Assembly (NCBI GenBank): GCA_031278595.1
Contig: JAITKE010000070.1
Coordinates: forward strand, 1 to 18,599
DNA length: 18,599 bases
From: Puniceicoccales bacterium
Lineage (GTDB): Bacteria > Verrucomicrobiota > Verrucomicrobiia > Opitutales > JAIRLG01
Direction of reading: 5' to 3'
Position numbers and translations under genes: made by a program. Positions within the stretch are counted from its first letter, which is position 1. Each line of letters opens with the position of its first letter. Shown here one piece after another: positions 12,001 through 17,071 of this stretch. The notes under the pieces are model-generated. The model was not told the DNA's origin, searched no databases, and saw only the letters and a list, made by a program, of their open reading frames with translations.

Positions 12001-13273
12001 GTTCTCCATCGCCATCGCGCACGTAGTTCCCATTGCTGCTCAGCACCCCTTGTTCGTCGTAGCGCAGCCGTGGATTGGGAATGGTGATATATTCTTCTTC
12101 TCCCACTTCCCTAATACAGATATAGGTGACGCCGTGGTCGATGGAGTAGAGTTTGGGATTGTCGGAGTCCGAATTATCTTCGTAGCTCCATTCGATGTCG
12201 CTGACCTTATCGGTCAGAGGGTGAAAAACGGTCTGCATCTGTTGCCTCGCATCTGCTTCTCGCACATTCACGCCGAGCGTTTCGGAGATCACCGGAGTTC
12301 CGATGACGGTTTTGGGCGATGCCGCCAGCAGGGTATTTCCAATAACGTAGGGCACATCGCCGGTTTCCGTGAGAAGGGCCTGAAATTGTTCCAACAGCTC
12401 CGGGTGGGCATAGAGATCGCTCTGGCTGTAGCCTTCGATGGTCTTTAGGAACTGCAGCACGTGCCACGCGGGATCCTCCAGATCGGGCAGAGCTCGAGTG
12501 GTGCCCTCTTCGCTGTTGTTCAGTCGGGAAAAAATGGCGGCGAAATAATCGCTTCCCAGGGCCGAAGCCCCCTCGATGGCGATGTCCATCGCCGCACTCC
12601 GAAAGGCCTGTTCCAGCGCCTCGTGAAGCCGGGCATCGGCGCGCCATCCGGCGTAGGTTGAGTTCAGTAAAACTCTGAGGAGTGCCTGTTTCAGCAGGAG
12701 GCATTGCGTCGAGCGATTTCCGTCCAGATCGCGGAAGCTGAGCCATTCGACTTGCTCCGACGACAGGGATGGCGCGGGCCACGGAAAGGCCTTGGCCTGA
12801 GGATGTTCCGGACGGCCTAGGAGGTACTGAGGGCCCGAAAAAGGCGGTATTTCGTCCGGCGTTGGAACGGAATCGACCGAATGCAGCACGTAGTTCTGGA
12901 TCGGGAGTAGCACTTTTTCCGGACTTTCCGGCATGTGCATATTTCTCGGCCCCGGCAGTGGGGGCACATCGGGGGCTTTAAAAATGGGATGGTTGGCCGT
13001 GTTCCTCGGTTTAAATACCGGTTGCATGTAATCCGGAGGCGGGTCTGAAATCCCCAGGGCTTGGGCCGACGGTATGGCTCCTGGATTCTCTACGGCCGCA
13101 GGTTTGGCCGAGATGAGAGTGCCATCCTCCGGTGTTCGCATTTCGCACTCGTAAAACTCCAGAGTTTTAGCGGGATTGAAGGGATTTCTGTAGGGACAAT
13201 TAGGATCGTCCAGATCAGGGGCCAGAGCGCCAAGTGTTCCCGATAAGTAATCCGCTGGGTTGACTCTATCCAT
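1..13273 (-). CDS. Giant protein of unknown function downstream of sctV (3' end outside window)
   Basis: The frame starts with ATG at 13273-13271 (MDRVNPADYL) and stays open to the left edge: 4,424 complete codons, no stop seen. Frame was rechecked near 12000, 9450, 7850, 5900, 3000 and 2150. I recognise no family. Visible layout: Pro-rich N-terminus (about 1-170); helical part (175-385); Tyr/Gly-rich, probably beta block (385-780); helical, charged block (780-1060); second, longer Tyr/Gly block (1060-2115); Ser/Thr-rich linker (2115-2300); Trp/Cys/His-rich part (2300-2480); long helical, coiled-coil-like part (2480-3640); short beta segment (3640-3765); helical part to the edge. I saw no signal peptide, membrane helix or catalytic motif. 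The start lies 23 bp after the preceding stop, with a GAGG only 2 bp before the ATG, so translation may be coupled. Lack of a Sec signal and the link to sctV fit a type III substrate or apparatus-associated protein (inference). A cytosolic scaffold is the alternative. Confidence 0.93.
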   Translation of the reverse strand, partial: MDRVNPADYLSGTLGALAPDLDDPNCPYRNPFNPAKTLEFYECEMRTPEDGTLISAKPAAVENPGAIPSAQALGISDPPPDYMQPVFKPRNTANHPIFKAPDVPPLPGPRNMHMPESPEKVLLPIQNYVLHSVDSVPTPDEIPPFSGPQYLLGRPEHPQAKAFPWPAPSLSSEQVEWLSFRDLDGNRSTQCLLLKQALLRVLLNSTYAGWRADARLHEALEQAFRSAAMDIAIEGASALGSDYFAAIFSRLNNSEEGTTRALPDLEDPAWHVLQFLKTIEGYSQSDLYAHPELLEQFQALLTETGDVPYVIGNTLLAASPKTVIGTPVISETLGVNVREADARQQMQTVFHPLTDKVSDIEWSYEDNSDSDNPKLYSIDHGVTYICIREVGEEEYITIPNPRLRYDEQGVLSSNGNYVRDGDGELHAVGSLYFKAKRSGFTAIENDERQDYLDQKISLFVLNRGEFAKVSNANRQYVCKGGIYYSVLDITGSTYALSDGTSVLSSDYELFYRARIGEESSSSYVYGTQLYQWKEEAIYVPQSQCRAKVHYEDYRLWSQEPGEFTRTDDVLYTRNALGEYMPISDVKKLYIAIESSDEDGEPVTTYLRVEFPERFYHKVSGGKYLYVPHPNQRYTLAGILDDSGTHVRTEEEGYFNPSTMSDQEKKRFIRLYDSTYQKNGDVYEVAANGSYVYGQMTSYVYVGSRDYDSWKHVKHEGDFSTSADDAYAPFSTVRVKGDDDHYYLHSEIYLRGLQAVTCTEGQILVQLDGDETGPAALMVVPSLLKQHSALVDQATDKPELLADFQVVKKYLQEIQRNLQTFTSKVDAFRAADRELEQTMKIGPDERDPDWSDAGEVEQVAGQILQQLSSIQRNHGSAWRQYGEFIIETLKAYKPSEDASIIFADRCRQIDESLQRVTRANGFVDDEKDPLLTRQSDFFGRSLVEVFVRCQQDVRPESDEDFLRLFRLVQALAKEFNDLTIGWEAADAQRSTAQILMTQRQRLQTVTTGLQALDWINFRSLIAQQECFGKTVLLEHAFANCGELTDDLVFSPAAVDSKLVLRESLPENETYYRSVKGTFHLKNSIHIYTSVSRGIVTLNEFALVRRYSASGAENSATGMYIYLNGQLTPLMAYEKNDFGAYSNFIPIAFEDGQDFASTARYTLQTNYTPYASGNFLGYDYVKTSSGDTYFDRMQNGAFYMSSDNGTTKISLQALAFYTENPTATTYIRSDAGGYLCTDAGNYVDRFSLTSFFTVTATTIPSNPLAVRYSFNGNYYIEDADGDYVLVDGIFYEADELPLNISGVSHDIQEVTRCALENSYQSAIDGVSIEIPGAGYANIAGSTFYFQPEGVATSLTVAAGAQRYILNYRENPSGDYVAKRDDPSTVYLASSITLGVYVLSGNELIPKYTQIAHPDILFHRSFFPEDSSGSSGDEPLYNADGDSEVHRRMANGSFLSQNEVRWYFPNGTRVYVDASSAVIHDGGNNPALKSDTKVYEMGYVPDAAGTYYQGSDDLYYEIEDVAPYYVDTDDGGKLISIVLADRSQIQTGKISISCPVLYFLAEDVLHSNPIDITIRYKEEEGTYSIDSAGTYIQIDQSVPGEEVADKDYTLLADLKACYQSPSSQEWIEIPEEDDFTQGDTTFSKNFDVIYCVSDGVTSGTSTQDDVITVNTGRKYTYTHVEVEPDPGEPWDNPENYYVRIGGTYYVLSGLQEGRLLDGAFLGVDNKTNYVRGYAQAGAANRFPDTTDDSTTYRRGEDGTFHNPDVLLCGFEEDDEVILLVAEDFATPTRYEPEYTPEDNGIYIRGSNNAYYLMAGNEFHYKTTDGAVVELDQRFTLSHRYVPSETGNLIQVAGTPYPLRIAIERRGAKVGDRWEVITEQAKFYERQGGFIETRTVYSPLSSTYVIDTDGLYQLVTLQSKFYSRGDQLIQTSGDNPILLPLYRRTESYAPNESGTYLRRTDGTYAAESHIYLGAEVDHRGIRLGNTGRYRVEQGRMQLSENGDYFQTADGDYLSVSSLRYYADTGERLEDIENPYFETAPGSGQYAPFSPGATYLWFEEEAGSFRLRVHNPQLEGSGENLYYRYDVSSGQVQESYDGTHWMEIDPSEVVARWSVGAKYFKDAIRQQRITLAYSQADGSMLGELSGTELRHLSSRHPFRQFIDAARQYFTVPIYQVGQPLCFFNTSSLDEVAGGITSLEGELPTISVVGNSSLDPLRNLPQSTLSTEGLHYTSQLPDLYGSTVAVLTTSTTSPDKDGTAIPISLANIVSFSVAGGAGTISTTPFSAVTKNSATTPATNLATVQTVDVYKNSPNELIRGWVSDYFYSLGDGPNWDTIKNAWDTSHGYFNRDSFYWPYATDKVNMPQYWIRCWTDNTKSAAKQLWECGTNGADGSGMKACVKFLYRGLCDNTFTIEEARECANKNYNEFSDFSASNWSDWESCDCDAGAAKNHSHGKHFHTYGTCAEKPDGDNVRDMAFYVIKNWFLKTREICDTVIVAKDTLTTIRKDAWKNIKTNMEGFMACFANLGSSGFPSTYNDLLSNLSDNVKKLDADNIHAKMKKADFKTLATETENLVSKFSDNTLKGAITAFTNAMQAYYVNRSNVDNLAALSSTAINLKDILNTTASSAALSTSTHFLNLDTIITNVNTTLDSVSNTALKNLYRNMLQAKIDATLSTYFNWRTNAESKAKVISILNTYSCGGITEVETIQTNVVSYFQAYQILDLTCDLLPELPKRPGFEAEGDVLGDYRGLDTDSPYILVDPAVTFTFPFRGTLTESEWQTVLVLLDQLPCTGDSTAEEFLESRFRAIQRNSSDAERYYQDLVTLLQAIRGKISTYVSRNQAGSDVYAAGLCTWYNHVVDLTRQQLRRQLQLYINTGADVSAFAFPDGWDIPSMTGFQNDATHYLCYISFQTSDNQFFFTLPEDATTLWETYVHFSGGRNSISRVILKNIAQAQSNLQSEIDYYRKLDTAAQLRYDLNTLVNTIARLKAYCQQISGNSGYPEETRSLYEAQATSLETLQQFFHLRALQKELEKVYDVLCATEQQYHDWRVNRASNDTFLQALNQEKNSSAWSVDVQAHINDIYQYAAAWTFCGLNFTNDTTGTLLKHRLGIFGDFRRDQYACIEAFNALTHLIQSYYPRDEADLPKVPTPLLYQISGRAAPPMATLSTSLDLIDRYQQSFALLCTLRPRFDTQGAAVTTANSEGLRIQTAYNQVTGAMNLICGRNFASYGTSGIGKTLSEYILDNSNYAVCIGEIERLMKQNPNWRHNSQELICQLNNLQTRKLVRSGGQTTFQDAGAALLAQATANPPNSVTLYELSSVSVNCGDRTIVVKGETKAVNNMYLYIQALRQDITNYKSAEDPYYVSHARDEELRQSIYDALTPGRATITPANKDTVISRWPLRIQNCYNTATAALAKKSDNASFAAADLNDVPNFEAELQSSFSRNRDLLTDFSADEIGGMQIFIRDRILFSKYSDDAAWTSDTASGIIVGTIDDVYKFYAVSNLILGQNKGTLIPGEGILDLDAIQRLIPALQNLVARWNQVDQGANLLAYQAIAGEGEFDPQHSFCTGPVLEVIEQLKDVASNGAGYSTIQRTNRRVSIAENVFSSATLPLEKLEWHWTDASGNTVTDSLAFQGFYAFTCGGIPFIAAQVEGAVKIIAADNTSSITASSMSDSTYPDLHGVFCRSEADGTLDFSRPLEFNRDGAHFFTRSGAFFVQNADGEERHLPYDEEGYVLDPEGQILSDENGQSYRYDRLTGSVVQIDTGSIGQSLGKLKINATYTPFFRALSEYGSPEAFYLSRPATAESFFNELSNIAVIFGQEYGAWKAAMSSFSQEGLDLSIAKKMVQFSNMLSQLRDQMMRHDVQRYQERNLFSSEDYLITEIDSQIKPLFNEGFFEKFSYLARLAFDLYEVAHNLAYAEGKGLRERVNVFLPSYEEKRMLYENALQAAIGKYGNFTTLLQDSEKLRSEAESELSYNVSQAATLSDKTRLVAVAAYARKKHETAQKLWEIVQSANYVKQCLDSYSAQSYTPTKAYAELAAMMESGVYTSEIHLMNLASVCASTIRTQQHEYRGWSGDSTDVGFYLEVLELLQETYYFHNSEELPLISSPSLQVYIQNKRQVLEDYAKKLRTYELITGMQGDGFFAVAEVGGREIVRGGIGLQHILQQHPRWFFSKAEQQILIQELKELHQRIDETLALYDDETGPLAGQLDTRVRKAIREFQDYLGSPENPAKSSLLESIISFETFDLPKFKGAVDYKRQSWQLFDLEKSFNSGKMSFDEYKSALEKPGIYGGPLNPYIDDLRRYVTYLDELKEYQKALLNLTPQYFYFDANLKEWREVPTNATKEELDKIENQGGQFVRLVSSYDGAGQPVRLEQVDSTLEKPIYIYASSDALWHGKYSHLSWQYQMMAILYEKFTTQRWKIQEMLDEV
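5900..6181 (-). other. Cys/His-rich segment of the giant protein (possible metal-binding or disulfide module)
   Basis: Residues 2365-2458 contain eight Cys within 94 residues, whereas the rest of the protein is Cys-poor. The distal part has the spacing C-x-C-x7-H-x-H-x2-H-x-H-x4-C (C2436, C2438, H2446, H2448, H2451, H2453, C2458). Trp and Tyr are also frequent just upstream (about 2300-2365). The pattern fits a metal site or a disulfide-stabilised domain. It matches no zinc-finger or toxin motif I know, so function is open. Confidence 0.55.
6930..10095 (-). repeat. Tyr/Gly-rich degenerate repeat block B within the giant protein
   Basis: Residues about 1060-2115 of the giant protein. The motif xG-x-Y-hydrophobic-x(3,4)-[DG]-x-Y recurs: AGGYLCTDAGNYV (1229-1241), NGNYYIEDADGDYVLV (1269-1284), YVPDAAGTYYQGSDDLYY (1496-1513), YSIDSAGTYIQI (1580-1591), YTPEDNGIYIRGSNNAYY (1791-1808), YAPNESGTYLRRTDGTY (1944-1960) and ENGDYFQTADGDYL (1996-2009). 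Several copies are preceded by Y-[VAT]-P-x(3,4). The composition suggests a long array of beta hairpins, as in surface or adhesive proteins, but no known repeat family is recognised. The DNA copies are not near-identical. Confidence 0.6.
10945..12080 (-). repeat. Tyr/Gly-rich degenerate repeat block A within the giant protein
   Basis: Residues about 400-778 of the giant protein. The segment is dense in Tyr, Gly, Asp and Ser, with beta-type alternation and short units of the form G-x-Y-hydrophobic-x(3,4)-[DG]-x. A clear example is YDEQGVLSSNGNYV at residues 405-418. Spacing is irregular and units diverge strongly at DNA level, so this is an old or relaxed repeat family rather than a recent tandem array. 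Block edges are judged by composition and are approximate. Confidence 0.5.
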
Positions 13274-13296
13274 ATCCTCTTTCTTGAAATTCTTTC

Positions 13297-14418
13297 CTAA
13301 AGCTGAATTTTCTTCTGAACCCTGAGCTTGTCTCCGTCCTGCAGGAGGCGGGTTTTCGAGGGGCGCTTCCGGTAGCCTGAGGCTGCGGAGTTGGCCGCAG
13401 AAGGGGTTTCATCGGGCAAGGACTCCAGAGGGTTCTGGGAACTGCTCTGGGGTAAGCTGATCTGCGTATCGGCTTTGAAGCTGAACGAAGCCGTGGGGCT
13501 CCCTTCGAAGTTTTGCTGTGAGAGGCCTGCGTCCGAATGAAGAGATTTTTCCTCTCCGAGCGGCTTCCCCTCACCGTCGCCATCCGGATGGCGAGAGGGA
13601 GCCTCGTGGCGTATCCTGGAGCGCAGGGCCTGGGCCCGCGCGCGCCGGTGGACACGTTGGCTGCTGGCTTCGACGAGGGCGATGGGCTCCGACTCCTCCT
13701 TTTTCTCGGCATCGGTGGAAAGCATTTCCCGCACTTCGGCCGGCACGACCGGTGCTTTGAAGTCTTCCGGCGGCGGGTTTTTTGAGGGGGCCTGTTCCAG
13801 TGCTGCATCGGTGACCGGTTTCGGCATCGGTATTATTGGCATGGCCGCCAGGGAAGTGGGTGATGGCTTGGGCAGTCTATCCTTCAGGCTCTGTTTTTTC
13901 GCTTTTTCCCCGGTGGCTTTTTTGGGAATGACATTGCGGGCGCCCCAGGCGGCCTTGCTGCTGGCCAGCAGGGCATCCATCTGGGTCCGGATATGGGCCA
14001 TCGCCTCGACGGTGGATTCCCGAGGGTCGCTGGGGATGGATGCGGCTTCTTCCTGGAAAAATTCCTTCCGCGGCTTCAGGGGTACGGCCTGGGCGGCCGC
14101 CAGGAGACGGTCGATGGCGGTCTCGTCTTCGGGATTGGCGATGCCCAGGTGCAGAGTCGGCCAGCCGCCCTTCGGCTCCTTGAAACCCATGAATTCGAGG
14201 TAGTCCTGCTCACCTTTGGCGATCAGGGCGATGTCATCGGCCATTTTCTGGATGAAGGGCATGGCGAACATCGCCTCGTCGTTGCCCCGCGCGAAGCCGA
14301 AATGGCGGAAGACGCTCTCGGCGCGCTCAATCATCCTCTTCGCCCTTTCGATGGCGGCCCGAACGGAGGCCACGTATTCCTCCGATTGCCTCAGGAATTC
14401 CTCATTATCCATGTCCAT
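13297..14418 (-). CDS. Unrecognised 373-residue protein between sctV and the giant gene
   Basis: I do not recognise this protein. The start is ATG at 14418, 5 bp after the sctV stop; a second in-frame ATG two codons later (14412) is equally possible, and neither has a clear Shine-Dalgarno. Residues 1-80 are amphipathic and helical (acidic start, then RAAIERAKRMIERAE). Residues 80-165 look like a small helical domain. Residues 166-373 are rich in Pro, Lys, Ser, Glu and Arg, look largely disordered, and end in a basic tail (DGDKLRVQKKIQL). There is no cysteine, signal peptide or membrane helix. The position between the export gate and the giant frame suggests an accessory factor such as a chaperone, regulator or small substrate (inference). 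It is larger than typical class I T3SS chaperones (about 15 kDa) and not obviously SctW/CopN-like. The coding call is supported by the tight fit between neighbours. Confidence 0.85.
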   Translation of the reverse strand: MDMDNEEFLRQSEEYVASVRAAIERAKRMIERAESVFRHFGFARGNDEAMFAMPFIQKMADDIALIAKGEQDYLEFMGFKEPKGGWPTLHLGIANPEDETAIDRLLAAAQAVPLKPRKEFFQEEAASIPSDPRESTVEAMAHIRTQMDALLASSKAAWGARNVIPKKATGEKAKKQSLKDRLPKPSPTSLAAMPIIPMPKPVTDAALEQAPSKNPPPEDFKAPVVPAEVREMLSTDAEKKEESEPIALVEASSQRVHRRARAQALRSRIRHEAPSRHPDGDGEGKPLGEEKSLHSDAGLSQQNFEGSPTASFSFKADTQISLPQSSSQNPLESLPDETPSAANSAASGYRKRPSKTRLLQDGDKLRVQKKIQL

Positions 14419-14423
14419 CTTTT

Positions 14424-16517
14424 TTAGGCGAGGGCGATGCGGCCCAGGGGTTGAATGGTGATTTCGTCGGTCAGTTCCTGATGGGCCACGACGGGCAATT
14501 CGTAGAGCTCGAGCTCGATGAGTTTACGCACGTAGCGGCGGATGTCCATGGAGGTGAGGAGCACGGGTCGGTTGCTTTCCTGAGAAAAATCGCCCACTTC
14601 TTCCTGGATATTGTGGATGATCTTCTTGGCCTTTTCCGGTTCCAGGGCGAGATAACTGCCGGCCGAGGTCTGGCGAATGGACTTGCGCACGACATCCTCG
14701 ACGTCGGGATTCAGGAGGTAGACGGCCAGAATGTTCTGCCCGCCGCTGTACTTATAGCTGATGTAGCGCCGCAGGCTGGTGCGGACGTAGTCGGTCAGGA
14801 GCACCGGTTCCTTTTCCTTCTGTCCCCATTCGATGAGGCACTGCATGATCATCCGGAGGTTGCGGATGGAGATGTCCTCCTGCACCAGTCGCTGCAGCAC
14901 TTCGGTAATCTTCTGGATGGGCAGCACGCGCTGAACCTCTCGGGCCAGTTCCGGGAAGCGCTTCTCCATGTTCTCCAGTAGGAAACGGGTTTCCTGGAGG
15001 CCGATGAACTCATGGGCGTATTTCTTTAGGACGAAGGAGAGATGGTAGGCAAAAATCTGGGGAGAGGTCATGTAGGCCATGCGGGCCTTGTCCATCTGGG
15101 AGACCATGTTGCGGTGCACCCACAGGGCTGGAATGTTGGGCAGAAAGGCCTTCTCCTCCTGAAAAGCGACGTTGAGGATGCCCAGATTATCCTTGGATTC
15201 CCGCACGAGGACGTGGTCCTTGATGATCTTGCCCTGGGAAATCGGCACCTCCTGCAGGAGGATCTGATAGACCCCATCCGAGAGATTTTCGTTGAAGCGC
15301 AGGTGGATACCCGGAAAGGGAACGCCCAGGTCGTGGTAGAGGGCCCGCCGAATCTGGATGAGCTGCTCGTTGAGCGCATCCGGCTGGACACATTCCTCGA
15401 TGGAAGTGGCGACGTCCAGCAGGAGTGGAACGGTGACGGAGAACTCATCCCGCTCGTCCTTGACCGGTGTCGGCGCGACGTCCGCCTCCAGTCCCCCCGA
15501 CTTCTTGACGACGGAGGTCGAGGTGGTGTTCTTGCCACTGCTCTTGAGCAGGGCGCCGCCGGTGGCGATGGACGTGAAGCCGATGAGCAGGAAGGGGAGC
15601 TTGGGGAAGCCGGGGATCATCATGAGGCCGAACATCATGAAGCCGCCGACCACCAGGGCCTTGGGTCGACCCAGCACCTGGGAGCCGATGTCATTGCCCA
15701 GTGGATTGGCATCGTCGGAGGAGCCGACCCGGGTGACCATGACGCCGGAGGTGATGGAGATGAGGAGAGCCGGGATCTGGGAGACCAGCCCATCGCCGAT
15801 GGTCAGAATGGAGTAGACCTGCAGGGCCTTGGCCGCCTCCATGTTCTTCTGAAATATTCCGATGAGCAGACCGGCGACGATGTCGATGGCGGTGATGATC
15901 AGGCCGGCGATGGCATCGCCCTTAACGAACTTCATGGCCCCGTCCATGGCGCCGTAGAGCTGGTTTTCCTGTTCCAGTTCGGTGCGTTTTTTCTTGGCCT
16001 GCTCGGTGTCGATGCTGCCGGCCCTCAGGTCGGCATCGATGCTCATCTGCTTGCCCGGCATGGCGTCCAGGGTGAAGCGGGCAGCCACTTCAGACACGCG
16101 CTCAGCGCCCTTGGTGATGACGAGGAATTGGACGACGAGGAGGATGAGGAAGATGACCGCCCCGACGATGAAGTTGCCGGCAACGACGAAGTTGCCGAAG
16201 GTGTAGATGATTTCACCGGCATCCGCGTAGAGTAAAATCATACGGGTCGTGGTGATGCTGAGCGCGAGTCGGAAGAGGGTCGTGAAGAGCAGGACGCTGG
16301 GGAAGGTGGAGAACGCGAGTACCCGAGGAATGTAGAGCGAGATCATCAGGAGCGTGATCCCGATGGCCAGGTTGAGCGCCAGCAGCGCATCCAGCACGAC
16401 GGATGGGATCGGTACGATCATGAGGCCGATGATGGCCACCACCAGAACGGCCAGGACAATGTCGTTGTGGCGCGAGAGCTTGCCGACGTATTTCTGAATC
16501 TGCTGGAATGCGCTCAT
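14424..16517 (-). CDS. sctV: Type III secretion export-gate protein SctV (LcrD/YscV/FlhA family)
   Basis: A complete 697-residue inner-membrane protein of the FHIPEP family, the usual family length. SctV forms a nonameric ring at the base of the secretion machine and receives substrate-chaperone complexes. Residues about 18-330 hold the hydrophobic helices. The family signature lies in the cytoplasmic loop at about 139-165 (SEVAARFTLDAMPGKQMSID). Residues 190-265 are strongly conserved (GAMDGAMKFVKGDAIAGLI; ILTIGDGLVSQIPALL). After a variable Ser/Thr linker (about 326-355), residues 360-697 form the cytoplasmic ring domain. The loop and gate sequence resemble injectisome SctV more than flagellar FlhA, and the YscY-like gene upstream agrees. 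The ATG overlaps the preceding stop (ATGA, 16514-16517) and lacks a strong Shine-Dalgarno, so translational coupling is likely. No truncation is seen. Confidence 0.96.
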   Translation of the reverse strand: MSAFQQIQKYVGKLSRHNDIVLAVLVVAIIGLMIVPIPSVVLDALLALNLAIGITLLMISLYIPRVLAFSTFPSVLLFTTLFRLALSITTTRMILLYADAGEIIYTFGNFVVAGNFIVGAVIFLILLVVQFLVITKGAERVSEVAARFTLDAMPGKQMSIDADLRAGSIDTEQAKKKRTELEQENQLYGAMDGAMKFVKGDAIAGLIITAIDIVAGLLIGIFQKNMEAAKALQVYSILTIGDGLVSQIPALLISITSGVMVTRVGSSDDANPLGNDIGSQVLGRPKALVVGGFMMFGLMMIPGFPKLPFLLIGFTSIATGGALLKSSGKNTTSTSVVKKSGGLEADVAPTPVKDERDEFSVTVPLLLDVATSIEECVQPDALNEQLIQIRRALYHDLGVPFPGIHLRFNENLSDGVYQILLQEVPISQGKIIKDHVLVRESKDNLGILNVAFQEEKAFLPNIPALWVHRNMVSQMDKARMAYMTSPQIFAYHLSFVLKKYAHEFIGLQETRFLLENMEKRFPELAREVQRVLPIQKITEVLQRLVQEDISIRNLRMIMQCLIEWGQKEKEPVLLTDYVRTSLRRYISYKYSGGQNILAVYLLNPDVEDVVRKSIRQTSAGSYLALEPEKAKKIIHNIQEEVGDFSQESNRPVLLTSMDIRRYVRKLIELELYELPVVAHQELTDEITIQPLGRIALA

Positions 16518-16906
16518 GTCCGGAGTTTTTCTTTAGGATAAAAGGCCCACTGTTTGCGGTAGCCGTGGAGGCGCAGCTCGCGCTCCTCCAGGCCGAGAAA
16601 ATGGATGAGCGCGTCCCGGGCGGCCGTATCACGGCCAAGGGCCCAGAGAATGCGGCTCTGGAGGAGGAAGAACAATTTTTCCTGTTTGGCCGGCAGCGCT
16701 CGCCGTTCCAGTGATTCCATAACCCTATGGGCCTCCGACACCCGCTCGGTTCGGAGGTGGGCGTAGGCCAGCGCGAGGAGCACCTCCCCATCCTCCGGAC
16801 AGCACTCCTTCAGGCCGCGCAGCAGCAGGAGCGCTTCGTCATACTTCGCGTAGCGGGCATACAAATAGCCCAGCAATAGCAGAAACTCCCGCTGAGAGCC
16901 TTCCAT
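16514..16906 (-). CDS. sctY: YscY-like TPR protein, putative T3SS chaperone and SctV partner
   Basis: A 130-residue, all-helical protein with about three TPR-like helix pairs (about 6-35, 40-70, 74-107). The N-terminus SQREFLLLLGYLYARYAKYDEA and the later ARDALIHFLGLEE resemble, as I recall it, Yersinia YscY (EFLLLNGWL near the start, ARHAYQHYLEL near the end; about 114 residues). YscY is the chaperone of YscX, and both bind SctV. In Yersinia yscY lies directly upstream of lcrD(sctV), exactly as here, so position supports the weak sequence match. It ends in a basic tail of about 20 residues beyond the last repeat. The start is preceded by GGAGG 10 bp upstream. Its stop overlaps the sctV start. 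No yscX-like frame is present before it. A generic TPR class II chaperone is the alternative. Confidence 0.72.
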   Translation of the reverse strand: MEGSQREFLLLLGYLYARYAKYDEALLLLRGLKECCPEDGEVLLALAYAHLRTERVSEAHRVMESLERRALPAKQEKLFFLLQSRILWALGRDTAARDALIHFLGLEERELRLHGYRKQWAFYPKEKLRT

Positions 16907-17071
16907 CCTCTTTTCCCCTCCGACAATAGGAGTCTAGGGAGAATTTACGGAAGAGCAAGTGCTTTTTGATCCCCCAGGAGTCCCTTTTAATTCCACAGGG
17001 TCGCGGACTCGATTTTTCCAGGGTTGAAGACTCAGGAGCCGTTCCGGCCCACTCTTTTCAGCTCGAATGGC
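16907..17071 (-). other. Intergenic region between cysS and the T3SS unit (candidate promoter)
   Basis: This 165 bp gap is the only sizeable non-coding stretch. It must hold the promoter of the four-gene unit if that unit is transcribed independently of cysS. A weak sigma70-like candidate on the minus strand is TTGCTC (16958-16953) and TAGACT (16936-16931), 16 bp apart, matching consensus at 3/6 and 4/6. No convincing stem-loop with a T-run follows cysS, so read-through from cysS cannot be excluded. The cysS-proximal part holds a partial duplication of the cysS 3' end. Confidence 0.3.
16917..16921 (-). promoter_or_regulatory. Ribosome binding site of the yscY-like gene
   Basis: GGAGG (within GGAGGGG on the minus strand) lies 10 bp upstream of the ATG at 16906, and a weaker GAGG directly abuts the start codon. 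It is the only strong Shine-Dalgarno seen in the four-gene unit, which fits it being the first gene and the later ones being translationally coupled. Confidence 0.6.

Noticed and set aside
1..13273. RHS/YD-repeat toxin
   Set aside because: A few YD-like bits occur (YDEQG near 405, YDEEG near 3720, and SYRYDRLTG further on), but they are scattered, not tandem, and no RHS core or conserved DPxG-type cleavage site was seen.
13266..13808. 180-codon minus-strand frame overlapping the end of the 373-residue gene and the giant gene start
   Set aside because: Arg/Ser/Pro-rich product typical of an off-frame translation of GC-rich DNA; the in-frame gene ends cleanly 23 bp before the next start.
15042..16235. 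397-codon plus-strand frame
   Set aside because: Lies wholly antisense to the clearly conserved sctV; its Asp/Gly/Glu-rich product is a shadow of sctV codon use.
14424..16517. Flagellar FlhA instead of SctV
   Set aside because: The conserved loop and gate sequence and the YscY-like neighbour favour the injectisome paralogue, and no flagellar gene is nearby.
16978..17010. Stem-loop terminator after cysS (gagtcc paired with ggactc)
   Set aside because: Only 6 bp of stem with a loop of about 21 bases, and no T-run on the minus-strand side.
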